NCBI RefSeq assembly: GCF_000014885.1
Contig: NC_011566.1
Location: 4,152,501 to 4,216,500, forward strand
Source of the DNA: Shewanella piezotolerans WP3
Lineage (GTDB): Bacteria > Pseudomonadota > Gammaproteobacteria > Enterobacterales > Shewanellaceae
Direction: 5' to 3'
DNA length: 64,000 bases
Notes under the pieces: model-generated
Told to the model about the DNA's origin: nothing
What the model saw: the letters and a program-made list of their open reading frames with translations, nothing else
Databases searched by the model: none
Position numbers and translations under genes: made by a program
Shown here: positions 52,135 to 60,639 of the stretch, in pieces
Position numbering within the stretch: position 1 is the stretch's first letter
Layout: the number at the start of each line of letters is the position of its first letter

Positions 52135-52311
52135 ATGGTCATGACAAATCAACACCCGAATAAACTAAACACGAGTAGCAAGAAAGATGAACTCAAAGCT
52201 CTTAGCTTCATCATCTTCATATTATTCCCTGCGCTAAGCATCGCCTTTGTGAGTAGCTACGGCTTCATCATCTGGATGATCCAAGCATTTGGTGGCGTTG
52301 TCGCTCACTAA
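52135..52311 (+). CDS. torE: TorE, small membrane protein of the TMAO reductase system
   Basis: 58 residues (56 if the second ATG at 52141 is used). A polar N-terminus is followed by one hydrophobic segment (SFIIFILFPALSIAFVSSYGFIIWMIQ). This matches the NapE/TorE family found at the head of Shewanella tor operons. AGGAG precedes the start. The function is not firmly known. It lies 40 bases before torC and downstream of the TorR boxes, so it is the first gene of torECAD. Confidence 0.88.
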   Translation: MVMTNQHPNKLNTSSKKDELKALSFIIFILFPALSIAFVSSYGFIIWMIQAFGGVVAH

Positions 52312-52351
52312 TCCCTATTTCACTTTATACACTTATTACGAGGATGCGATT

Positions 52352-53530
52352 ATGAGATGGTTACTTAACATCTGGCGCACACTAACCAAACCAGCACAAT
52401 ACCTTACACTCGGCACCGTTAGCGTGTCTGCATTTCTAATGGGCGTTATCTTTTGGGGCGGCTTTAACACCGCACTTGAAGCCACCAACACAGAAGAGTT
52501 TTGTATTAGCTGCCACAGCATGGAAAGCATGCCATACAAAGAACTGCAAGAAACGGTGCATTGGTCAAATCATTCAGGTGTTCGTGCAACCTGCCCTGAC
52601 TGTCATGTCCCCCATGAGTGGAGCCGCAAAATAGGCCGCAAAATTGAAGCCTCTCACGATGTGTGGGGCTGGTTATTACAGACCGTCAATACCCCCGAGA
52701 AATTCGAAGATAAACGTTTAGAGATGGCAAGCCGTGAGTGGAAGCGATTCGACCGGGATAACTCGCTAGCCTGTAAAAACTGCCATAACTACGACTCAAT
52801 GAAGTGGGACAGCATGTCTAAGCTCGCACAAAAACAGATGAAACGTGCAGCCGAGCTCGACCAAAGCTGTATTGATTGTCACAAGGGCATCGCCCATAAG
52901 CTACCAGATATGGGCACCGCTCGTGCGCCAGAGCTCATCGCTGAAGTCGGTTCAGGTGTTAATGGCTTAGAGGTTGACCAAAGCTACTTTACTGCACTGA
53001 CCAAGCCTGTTTACTTTAATGAGAAAACAGACGTTGAAGCAGGTACTTTAAATATCGCCACTAAGGTGAAGGTATTAGAGCTCAAAGGTAACCGCGCCAA
53101 AATCGGAATCGACGGTTGGAGAAAGAAAATCGGTGCAGGCCGCGTGATCTACTACGACTTCGGTTTAAACATTCTCTCAGCACAACTGACCAAGGATGCA
53201 GCACTCGAAGAGGGCGTCATTCAGACTTTCGAAGAGAAAGAAGATCCAATGACAGGCCTGAAATGGCAGCGTGTCGAAGCCGTTATCTGGACAGATACAG
53301 ACTACTTACTTAGCGACCTTCAACCGCTATGGAACTATGCTCGCAGCACCTATAGCGACAGCTGTAGTGTCTGCCACACTCAGCCAGATGAAGCGCATTT
53401 TGACGCTAATACATGGCCAGGTATGTTCCAAGGCATGATCGCCTTCGTCAATATGGATCAAGATACCCAGGCGTTAGTACAAAAGTACTTACAAGAGCAT
53501 TCATCTACTTTCGATAAGTCGGCTCACTAA
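52352..53530 (+). CDS. torC: TorC, membrane-anchored pentahaem c-type cytochrome
   Basis: A 392-residue NapC/NirT-family cytochrome that passes electrons from menaquinol to TorA in the periplasm. Uncleaved N-terminal anchor (about 15-37), then four haem sites CISCH (51-55), CPDCH, CKNCH and CIDCH, and a fifth CSVCH in the TorC-specific C-terminal domain, which in E. coli also takes part in signalling. GAGG lies 8 bases before the ATG at 52352; the frame is open 21 codons further into torE. 14 bases to torA. Confidence 0.95.
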   Translation: MRWLLNIWRTLTKPAQYLTLGTVSVSAFLMGVIFWGGFNTALEATNTEEFCISCHSMESMPYKELQETVHWSNHSGVRATCPDCHVPHEWSRKIGRKIEASHDVWGWLLQTVNTPEKFEDKRLEMASREWKRFDRDNSLACKNCHNYDSMKWDSMSKLAQKQMKRAAELDQSCIDCHKGIAHKLPDMGTARAPELIAEVGSGVNGLEVDQSYFTALTKPVYFNEKTDVEAGTLNIATKVKVLELKGNRAKIGIDGWRKKIGAGRVIYYDFGLNILSAQLTKDAALEEGVIQTFEEKEDPMTGLKWQRVEAVIWTDTDYLLSDLQPLWNYARSTYSDSCSVCHTQPDEAHFDANTWPGMFQGMIAFVNMDQDTQALVQKYLQEHSSTFDKSAH

Positions 53531-53544
53531 TAGGACAGCAGATC

Positions 53545-56037
53545 ATGAACAGAAGAGATTTTCTAAAAGGTTTAGTCGGCACCTCATATGTTGTACTTAG
53601 CGGCTCGTCAGTCCTGGCGCCATTGAATGCGCTAGCAGCCTCTGGCGCAAAAGCGGGCGATGGTTGGCTAACGACAGGTTCACACTTTGGCGCATTTAAA
53701 ATGAAGCGCAAAAACGGCGTGATTGACCAAGTTATTCCATTCGATCGCGACAAATACCCGACCGACATGATTAACGGCGTTAAGGGGTTAGTGTACAACC
53801 CTTCTCGCGTACGCTACCCAATGGTACGTTTAGACTTTTTGCTTAAGGGCCATAAGAGCGATACTAGCCAACGCGGCGACTTCCGCTTTGTTCGTGTCAC
53901 TTGGGATAAAGCCCTGTCACTGTTTAAAGATTCACTTGATGAAGTGCAGACCAAATATGGGCCTTCAGGGCTACATGCAGGCCAAACAGGTTGGCGTGCA
54001 ACGGGTCAATTACACTCAAGCACCAGCCATATGCAGCGTGCTGTGGGCATGCATGGCAACTTCGTTAAGAAAGTCGGCGATTACTCAACCGGTGCCGGGC
54101 AGACTATTTTGCCTTACATCTTGGGTTCAACTGAAGTGTACGCCCAAGGCACATCTTGGCCACTCATACTCGAGAACTCTAAAACCATTATCTTATGGTC
54201 GAACGATCCCTACAAAAACTTACAAGTGGGATGGAATGCAGAAACGCATGAGTCATACGCTTACCTTGCACAGCTAAAAGATAAAGTGGCTAAAGGTGAA
54301 ATCCGCGTAATCAGCATTGACCCTGTCGTCACTAAGACCCAACAGTATTTAGGTTGTGAACAACTGTACGTTAACCCGCAAACCGATGTGGCGTTAATGC
54401 TAGGTATTGCCCACGAAATGGTCGCTAAAAATCTTCACGATACTAAATTCATTGAAGGTTACAGCTTAGGCTTCGATCGTTTCCTACCTTATATTCAGGG
54501 TGAAACCGATGGGATTGAAAAAACACCTGAGTGGGCGGCAGAGATCACCGGCGTTTCCGCAGAGATTATCCGAGATTTAGCCAAGGTGATGACTCAAAGT
54601 CGCACGCAAATGCTGATGGGCTGGTGTATCCAGCGTCAGCAGCATGGCGAACAGCCTTATTGGATGGCGGCTGTACTTGCCACGATGACAGGTCAAATAG
54701 GCTTACCAGGCGGCGGTATTAGTTATGGTCACCACTACTCGAGCATTGGGGTGCCATCTTCAGGTGCAGCAGCGCCAGGTGCATTCCCGCGTAACTTGGA
54801 TGAAGACCAAAAGCCACTGTTTGATAGCAATGATTTTAAAGGCACTAGCAGCACTATTCCCGTCGCACGCTGGATAGACGCGATACTGGAGCCAGGGAAA
54901 ACGATTGACTCAAACGGCAGTAAAGTCACTTTCCCTGATATTAAAATGATGGTGTTTTCCGGTAACAACCCTTGGAACCACCATCAAGATCGTAACCGCA
55001 TGAAGCAAGCATTCCAAAAGCTTGAATGTGTGGTGACTATCGACATGAACTGGACGGCGACTTGCCGCTTCTCCGATATAGTGCTGCCTGCATGTACTAC
55101 GTTCGAGCGCAACGATATCGATGTCTATGGTAGCTACGCGAATCGTGGTGTTTTGGCGATGCAAAAAATGGTCGAGCCACTTTATGAAAGCTTATCGGAT
55201 TTCGAAATATTCACTCGCTTTGCTCGTATTATGGGTAAAGAAAAAGAGTACACCCGCGGCATGACTGAACGCGAATGGCTCAACAAGCTATACACTGATT
55301 GTAAGAATGCTAACGCGGGTAAATTTGACATGCCAGAATTTGATGAGTTCTGGAAGCAAGGTTACGTGCACTTTGGCGAAGGTAAACCTTGGACTCGTCA
55401 TGCAGCCTTTAGAGAAGATCCTGAAATCAACCCATTGGGTACCCCGTCAGGCTTGATTGAGATCTTTAGTCGTAAGATAGCCCAGTACCAATATGATGAT
55501 TGTCCAGGCCACCCAACTTGGATGGAAAAATCAGAGCGCAGCCATGGCGGACCTGGTTCCGATAAGTTCCCCGTGTGGATGCAGTCTTGCCACCCTGATA
55601 AGCGTTTACACTCACAGATGTGTGAATCTGAGCAGTTCCGTGAAACTTACACAGTCAATGGCCGAGAGCCGGTTTATCTAAACCCTGATGACGCGAAAAA
55701 ACGTGGCATTAAAGCAGGTGACGTTGTGCGGGTATTTAATAACCGCGGCCAACTTCTCGCTGGTGCCGTAGTGTCAAATAACTTCCCGAAAGGCGTTATT
55801 CGTATCCATGAAGGGGCTTGGTATGGTCCTGTTGGCGAAGATGGCAGCAAAGAGGGCGGCGCCGAAATTGGTGCGTTATGTAGCTATGGCGACCCCAACA
55901 CCTTGACCCAAGATATTGGTACCTCAAAACTTGCTCAAGCCTGCTCAGCCTATACTTGTCTAGTTGAATTTGAAAAGTATCAAGGTAAAGTACCAAGTGT
56001 CAGTTCATTTAGCGGACCCGTTGAGATAGCACTATGA
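53545..56037 (+). CDS. torA: TorA, periplasmic TMAO reductase (molybdenum)
   Basis: Reduces trimethylamine N-oxide to trimethylamine at the end of an anaerobic electron chain. The 830 residues begin with a Tat signal (NRRDFLKGL, cleavage after ALA, about residue 31). It lacks an iron-sulfur motif, as expected for the DMSO/TMAO reductase group. The Mo-ligand serine is Ser181 in VGDYSTGAGQ. bis-MGD binding segments include TIILWSNDPYKNLQVGW and the C-terminal PVYLNPDDAKKRGIKAGDVVRVFNNRGQ. ATGA overlap with torD. Confidence 0.96.
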   Translation: MNRRDFLKGLVGTSYVVLSGSSVLAPLNALAASGAKAGDGWLTTGSHFGAFKMKRKNGVIDQVIPFDRDKYPTDMINGVKGLVYNPSRVRYPMVRLDFLLKGHKSDTSQRGDFRFVRVTWDKALSLFKDSLDEVQTKYGPSGLHAGQTGWRATGQLHSSTSHMQRAVGMHGNFVKKVGDYSTGAGQTILPYILGSTEVYAQGTSWPLILENSKTIILWSNDPYKNLQVGWNAETHESYAYLAQLKDKVAKGEIRVISIDPVVTKTQQYLGCEQLYVNPQTDVALMLGIAHEMVAKNLHDTKFIEGYSLGFDRFLPYIQGETDGIEKTPEWAAEITGVSAEIIRDLAKVMTQSRTQMLMGWCIQRQQHGEQPYWMAAVLATMTGQIGLPGGGISYGHHYSSIGVPSSGAAAPGAFPRNLDEDQKPLFDSNDFKGTSSTIPVARWIDAILEPGKTIDSNGSKVTFPDIKMMVFSGNNPWNHHQDRNRMKQAFQKLECVVTIDMNWTATCRFSDIVLPACTTFERNDIDVYGSYANRGVLAMQKMVEPLYESLSDFEIFTRFARIMGKEKEYTRGMTEREWLNKLYTDCKNANAGKFDMPEFDEFWKQGYVHFGEGKPWTRHAAFREDPEINPLGTPSGLIEIFSRKIAQYQYDDCPGHPTWMEKSERSHGGPGSDKFPVWMQSCHPDKRLHSQMCESEQFRETYTVNGREPVYLNPDDAKKRGIKAGDVVRVFNNRGQLLAGAVVSNNFPKGVIRIHEGAWYGPVGEDGSKEGGAEIGALCSYGDPNTLTQDIGTSKLAQACSAYTCLVEFEKYQGKVPSVSSFSGPVEIAL

Positions 56038-56681
56038 GCGCAGAAACAGCTAACCCAGTAAATCAGGCAAGAAGCACTATTTATCAATTGCTTTCATCTT
56101 TGTTCGCCAAAGAGGTTGATCATAAGACATTGCATGAGCTAACCAGTACTCAGGCACAAGCATTTTGGTCACAACTTGCTGAAGAGCCAAACTTTAAGGC
56201 TGATGTAGACGTTCTCGTCGCAGAACTGGCTAAACTCAATAGCGATAAGGCCTTGCTAGAGCTTGCTGCCGACTATTGCGGCCTATTTCTAGTCGGTACT
56301 AACAATAGCGCTTCACCTTACGCAAGTTTGTACCTAACTGACACTCCAGTGGCCAAAGGTGATGAGCCTTTACTATTTGGTGAGCAACACCAACAGATGA
56401 CGCAGTTTTTAAAACAGAGCCAGCTGCAGGTACAGAGTGAGTTTCCAGAGCCTGCCGATCACCTGGCAGTGATATTGGCTTATGTGGCACATATCGCTAT
56501 GTACACTAGTAACCAGCAGCAGCTTGAATTTATTCGCGACAACCTGACCAACTGGCTAGCGACTTTTGTAGCGAAAGTCGCCAAAGTAGATACAGGAAAA
56601 TTCTATATCGCCCTCGCACAATTAACACTTGCATGGGTTAACTCAGATCTAGAATGGCTAACAAGCGAAAGCACATCTTAA
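56034..56681 (+). CDS. torD: TorD, TorA-specific chaperone
   Basis: A 215-residue all-helical cytoplasmic chaperone that binds the TorA signal and core before cofactor insertion and export. Family segments: RSTIYQLLSSLFAKEVD, ADYCGLFLVGTNNSASPYASLYL, and PEPADHLAVILAYVAHIAMY, whose E-P-x-D-H motif is diagnostic. It overlaps torA by four bases (ATGA) and is the last gene before a terminator. Confidence 0.95.
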   Translation: MSAETANPVNQARSTIYQLLSSLFAKEVDHKTLHELTSTQAQAFWSQLAEEPNFKADVDVLVAELAKLNSDKALLELAADYCGLFLVGTNNSASPYASLYLTDTPVAKGDEPLLFGEQHQQMTQFLKQSQLQVQSEFPEPADHLAVILAYVAHIAMYTSNQQQLEFIRDNLTNWLATFVAKVAKVDTGKFYIALAQLTLAWVNSDLEWLTSESTS

Positions 56682-56716
56682 TTAAAGCTTTCTCTTAGAA
56701 ACTGGTTCGGCCTAAA

Positions 56717-56755
56717 TAAAATGCCGATAGTGATGCTCCACTATCGGCATTTTTG
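56717..56755 (+). terminator. Terminator of torECAD
   Basis: Stem AAAATGCCGATAGTG/CACTATCGGCATTTTT with loop ATGCTC and a T run, 36 bases after torD. Confidence 0.92.
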
Positions 56756-56806
56756 TCTCTACCTTTTAATTTGTTGCACTGACAGGTGTAACGCTCAGCG
56801 CTAAAG

Positions 56807-57086
56807 TTTTATACCCGTTCTACTTGAAGATGCTCGTTTCAGAGGCATTGTGCCAGTTCAATTCTAGGCGCATTAATGTAGAAATGGTTATTCCCTTTTA
56901 AATTAGTGCAACAACGAAGTGGGCTGACACAAAGCCTTCTGCGATGGTTTTTTTTATATAAAAAGCATGGACTTTACTCAGTGTTATTGATTTTACCAAG
57001 GGAATGACCATTAGTGGCAATCAATGCCGTGATTAAAGTCCATTAAACTCCCACTGAATCCTGCATCTTCAAGTCGCACGGGTATA
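56807..57086. mobile_element. MITE-like element (about 277-280 bp)
   Basis: Inverted ends TATACCCGT-TCT-ACTTGAAGATGC (56810-56833) and GCATCTTCAAGT-CGC-ACGGGTATA (57063-57086) differ only in the three-base centre. A 7-base direct repeat GCTAAAG flanks it (56800-56806 and 57087-57093), if three extra T on the left belong to the element; it may be the target duplication. No transposase. The interior has a GGTTATTCCC / GGGAATGACC partial dyad. Confidence 0.75.
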
Positions 57087-57255
57087 GCTAAAGGCTATTT
57101 GTTTTTTGATAAAGCTCTCTGTCGAATCGCGACACAATAGAGTCACCCGCTTCCCTAAGCAAAGCAAAAGTGCTATACAGAACAAGTGAGTAGATAACGC
57201 TCAATTTAAAGATAGCGCGCAACAAAACCCTCAAAGGACAAGGAATCGATACATC

Positions 57256-57540
57256 ATGGAAGAACCACTATTAATCATCATAATTTTAGGACTCGTTTTT
57301 TACTTTTTCCATATACAGAACACAGATAGAAAGCTAAAAATCATAGAAAATAAAATAGACACACTCTTAGAGAACAACGGCATTGTGTTTGACGAAAACA
57401 TACATGTATCTAAAGATGTGTTAACGGCGATTACCTTAGGTAAAAAGTTAACCGCTATTCGCCTATATCGCCAAGAGACAGGGGCTGGACTAAAAGAAGC
57501 TCATGAAGTAGTCAACCGAATTTCCGCAAAATCTGAATAA
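57256..57540 (+). CDS. Membrane-anchored protein with ribosomal L7/L12 C-terminal-like domain
   Basis: 94 residues. One N-terminal TM (LLIIIILGLVFYFFHI, about 5-20), a charged coiled segment (RKLKIIENKIDTLLENN), then about 52-90 resembling the L7/L12 C-terminal domain (DVLTAITLGKKLTAIRLYRQETGAGLKEAHEVV; the GAGLKEA-EVV helix motif is diagnostic). Such fusions are found in various bacteria without known role. Monocistronic. Bases 57094-57255 hold its promoter; nothing else seen. Confidence 0.82.
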   Translation: MEEPLLIIIILGLVFYFFHIQNTDRKLKIIENKIDTLLENNGIVFDENIHVSKDVLTAITLGKKLTAIRLYRQETGAGLKEAHEVVNRISAKSE

Positions 57541-57745
57541 TCGTTGACATAGACTCGTCGCAACCAGTGGCTTCGATGTAACAGTGCCGAAAAACAGGCC
57601 TAGTGTCGCAGAAGTAAAGGCAACTAATTGCTATTTTGAGTACCATTGGCAAACCTCTGGAGAGCCGACATTGAGCAGTATTGTCACTCAGTGTTAGGCA
57701 CGCTCCTGAGACCCAGCATCCACAGAAGTTAAAAAGGTTTTTAGC

Positions 57746-58375
57746 TTGAACAATTATTTCGAAAGCCCTTTTGAGGGTAAGTCGCTCCAAGAGCAAGTCA
57801 CCAACCCAAACATTGTTGTTGGTAAGCACAGTTATTACTCTGGCTATTACCATAATCACAGTTTCGATGATTGTGCACGTTACCTAATGGCGGATAGAAC
57901 AGACATTGATAAGCTCATGATTGGTAGCTACTGCTCGATTGGATCTGGCGCGGTCTTTATGATGGCGGGAAATCAAGGTCATCAAAACAATTGGATCAGT
58001 ACCTTTCCTTTCTTTTATCAAGACAATGACAACTTTATCGGAGCCAAAGATGGGTTTGAGCGTGCTGGCGATACCATCATAGGCAATGATGTATGGATTG
58101 GCAGCGAAGCCATGATAATGAGTGGTGTGACTGTGGGTGATGGCGCGATTATAGCTAGCCGCGCGGTAGTGACCAAAGATGTTGCGCCCTACGAAATTGT
58201 AGGTTCAAACCCTGCAAAACATATTCGTTTCCGTTTTTCAGAAACCGAAATATCTCAATTGCTCGAGATGCAATGGTGGCTTTGGAGCGATGAAGAGCTC
58301 AAAGGTGCGATGGCCTTAATGTGCTCATTGAATATAGGTGGCCTATACAGTTACTGGCAAGATTTTAATCTTTAA
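57746..58375 (+). CDS. catB: CatB-type xenobiotic (chloramphenicol) acetyltransferase
   Basis: A 209-residue left-handed beta-helix (hexapeptide-repeat) acetyltransferase of the XAT class. Strong match to CatB proteins: NYFESPFEGKSL, QVTNPNIVVGKHSYYSGYYHNHSFDDCARYL, IGSYCSIGSGAVFMMAGNQGHQNNWISTFPFF with the catalytic His in NQGH, DTIIGNDVWIGSEAMI, and IVGSNPAKHIRFRF. Acetylates chloramphenicol using acetyl-CoA. The start is TTG (57746) with AAGG about 9 bases upstream; no ATG fits. It is a chromosomal single gene without integrase nearby. GTTAGGC (57696-57702) upstream recalls integron recombination sites but is not sufficient evidence. Confidence 0.9.
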   Translation: MNNYFESPFEGKSLQEQVTNPNIVVGKHSYYSGYYHNHSFDDCARYLMADRTDIDKLMIGSYCSIGSGAVFMMAGNQGHQNNWISTFPFFYQDNDNFIGAKDGFERAGDTIIGNDVWIGSEAMIMSGVTVGDGAIIASRAVVTKDVAPYEIVGSNPAKHIRFRFSETEISQLLEMQWWLWSDEELKGAMALMCSLNIGGLYSYWQDFNL

Positions 58376-58649
58376 TCATTCGCACGCCTTAACCAAATTA
58401 GTCGTTAACGCCACCTTCCTCTAACCGTTTCCAACCGCTGTAATACTATTACTGCAGTTAAAACCACCACTATTTGGTGCTATGTTTAACTAATTAGCTA
58501 AACTGTGACGGTATGCTAACCCATAAAGATGACAACAAATCACTAACATCATGATTAGGCTGGCATTTGGGTGTTCGGCATGAAAAATGCTTATTTTTAG
58601 TTCAATACTACTGTTTTGTATTATCAATTTAGAGCCAAAGGAGCGGCTG

Positions 58650-59291
58650 ATGCCAGTCACGTTAGAAGATAGACCTATTGAGAAAGTAAGAGAAGAAGTC
58701 ATCGACAAGCTGATTGTGAACTACAGTCACGGAATAATATCTGCTGAAGCATTTGAGCGACGTCTCGATGATGCGATGGCCAGTGAGTCTCATCAAGACT
58801 TGCTCAATTTAGTTTCGGATCTGTCACTGTCCGCTGACGATGATTACAGCAGTAAGAAAGATCAGCAATTTACGCCTAATTATTCTAGTAACCAACAAGA
58901 TGATACGCTGAATATCAATTGTGTGCTTGGTAACAATGAGCGTAGCGGTCAGTGGGTGGTTCCCAAAATAATCAAAGTCAACAATGTGTTAGGCGAAACA
59001 ACCCTCGACTTTACCGATGCCATTTTTCAGCACCAAGATATCACCATAAAGCTCAACTGTATTTTAGGTAGCGCAACGGTATTTATCCCCGAGAATGTCA
59101 ATGTGGTGTGCAAAACTTACTGTGCGGTCAGTAGCATTGAAAACTGTGCTCCGTCGATGGCGAACCGCCAAGCACCTATCATTACCATCGAAGGTAAAGT
59201 CATACTCGGCAGTTTATCTGTTTCAGTAAAGCGTACCATTAAAGAGAAGTTTATCGCCTTTGCCAATCAGTTGAAAAATACCTTCAATTGA
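58650..59291 (+). CDS. DUF1707/LiaF-like domain protein
   Basis: 213 residues starting MPVTLEDRPIEKVREE behind AAAGGAGCGG; a 21-codon hydrophobic upstream extension exists but lacks a ribosome site. Residues 1-60 match the DUF1707/SHOCT-like short helical module (EEVIDKLIVNYSHGIISAEAFERRLDDAMAS). Residues about 105-190 resemble the LiaF-like cell-wall-active antibiotics response domain (VLGNNERSGQWVVPKIIKVNNVLGETTLDFTDA, ILGSATVFIPENVNVV). No TM. Role in envelope stress is suggested by family members only. Confidence 0.78.
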   Translation: MPVTLEDRPIEKVREEVIDKLIVNYSHGIISAEAFERRLDDAMASESHQDLLNLVSDLSLSADDDYSSKKDQQFTPNYSSNQQDDTLNINCVLGNNERSGQWVVPKIIKVNNVLGETTLDFTDAIFQHQDITIKLNCILGSATVFIPENVNVVCKTYCAVSSIENCAPSMANRQAPIITIEGKVILGSLSVSVKRTIKEKFIAFANQLKNTFN

Positions 59292-59497
59292 TCTCACTAG
59301 CATACAGTCACAATATCTGACTCCTAGCACTCTCGTACCCACGGTATGAGAGTATCTTCCTCCTCTTAGAAGCGACTTGGCATAGTAATTTTTGTTAACT
59401 CGATCGGCAAAATAGCGGCATTAACCCCTTTGCTAAAATCGATAATGCTGTAATGTGGGTCATAGACAACCTTGTAGTTCAGACTCCTGGAGTAGCT

Positions 59498-59743
59498 ATG
59501 CTAAATGAGAATCACGCGCTTATTTTTGACTTCCCAGAATTTAAACAAGACATTGTACATTTAAACCATAAAGATCCCGCCTTTGAAGAGCAGTCCAAGC
59601 AGTATCATCTGTTAGATTATGAAATTCGAAAACTTGAAGTGAACGGCAGTCCTACTGACGACGAACATATGCATCAGCTAAAAGTTCAGCGCGCGAACCT
59701 TAAAGATGTGTTGTTTCAAATGCTACAAGCACATCATAAATAA
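59498..59743 (+). CDS. YdcH family (DUF465) small protein
   Basis: 81 residues starting MLNENHALIFDFPEF; GGAG lies five bases before the ATG. A helical hairpin (PAFEEQSKQYHLLDYEIRKLE..., LKVQRANLKDVLFQML) typical of DUF465/YdcH. Function unknown; widespread in proteobacteria. Monocistronic. Confidence 0.87.
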   Translation: MLNENHALIFDFPEFKQDIVHLNHKDPAFEEQSKQYHLLDYEIRKLEVNGSPTDDEHMHQLKVQRANLKDVLFQMLQAHHK

Positions 59744-59866
59744 GCTGCACACTGTACTTTAACCAGCCGTGACCTTCATGGCTGGTCAACCCCCTCACTA
59801 ATGTCTCCCTATGCCCTATGCCCTATGTAGAACGCTGCTTTTTATTACAAATAATCAGCACGTTTT

Positions 59867-60090
59867 TAATACCAACCAGAATACAGATTTTCTCGCTCAT
59901 CGAGAGTTTAACGGCTTCAAAGTAAGGTCTTTAAATGCTCCTTGGTAACTGCTCCTGCGTTACTCCCGATAATCGCTACTGCATTATTCTAACTTCGAGC
60001 ATCCTTGCGCTCGTATCTCCTATATCAGACCTCCAAGGTTGGATGGGATGCCTTAAGCCTATCAGGAACATACTTGGCCATGGGGTTTGC
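59867..60090. repeat. Decayed relative of the 25.8-kb MITE
   Basis: The stretch about 59950-60040 aligns with the interior of the element at 25.9-26.0 kb (shared CTCCTGC, CGATAAT, CTGCATTATTCTA, CTTCGA, CATCCTTG, CTCGTA, CTCCTA, CCAAGG). The left end AATACCAA recalls the TIR, but no intact inverted right end is found. The rest of 59744-60260 holds no supported gene. Confidence 0.65.
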
Positions 60091-60260
60091 TATGAATGAA
60101 GAGCATAGTGAAATAGATTCAAGTTCATCAACGCAGCATCAGAGCCGCTAACTCAGCTCCTTGTCAGCTATATTTTCATTTTGTGATCCACACACCTACA
60201 TTCAGCGAACACTTGTACGCATAATAAGCCCTGACACTATATTGATTAATGGAGATTGTG

Positions 60261-60593
60261 ATGCAAAACATCAATTGCCCTCAGTGCAGCCAAGAGATCG
60301 ACCTGAACCTAGCTGCTTGTCCGCATTGCAAGGCCGCTCAAGGTCTTGAATCTCTCTCTGGTGTTGATCCCGATATTCGCATTAAAAATCAGCGGCTCGC
60401 TATATGGTTTAGCATTCTGTTTGGCGGCTTAGGGATCCACAAGTTCTACTTAGGTCAGTATCTAAAAGGCAGCTTATACCTAGTGTTTAGTTGGACACTT
60501 GTGCCTTTTATTGTGGGTTGGGTTGACGCCGTTCGCACCTTTAAAATGAGTGCCTTTAGCTTTGAACAACGCTACAGCCGCAGAATTAGTTAG
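60261..60593 (+). CDS. TM2-domain protein with N-terminal zinc ribbon
   Basis: 110 residues starting MQNINCPQCSQEID; GGAG precedes the ATG. An N-terminal zinc ribbon has CPQC and CPHC (6-9 and 23-26). The TM2 domain follows (about 50-100): RLAIWFSILFGGLGIHKFYLGQYLKGSLYLVFSW..., with the G-x-H-x-F-Y-L-G loop diagnostic. Function unknown. A weak hairpin AAGCCGCT/AGCGGCTT (60604-60624) follows between it and the convergent gene. Confidence 0.88.
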   Translation: MQNINCPQCSQEIDLNLAACPHCKAAQGLESLSGVDPDIRIKNQRLAIWFSILFGGLGIHKFYLGQYLKGSLYLVFSWTLVPFIVGWVDAVRTFKMSAFSFEQRYSRRIS

Positions 60594-60639
60594 CCTGAGG
60601 TCAAAGCCGCTTGATTAGCGGCTTAACATAACAAAGAGG

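Noticed and set aside
57541..57745. Possible integron attC/attI site before catB
   Set aside because: Only a GTTAGGC heptamer is visible. No paired core sites with the expected folded spacing and no integrase were found.
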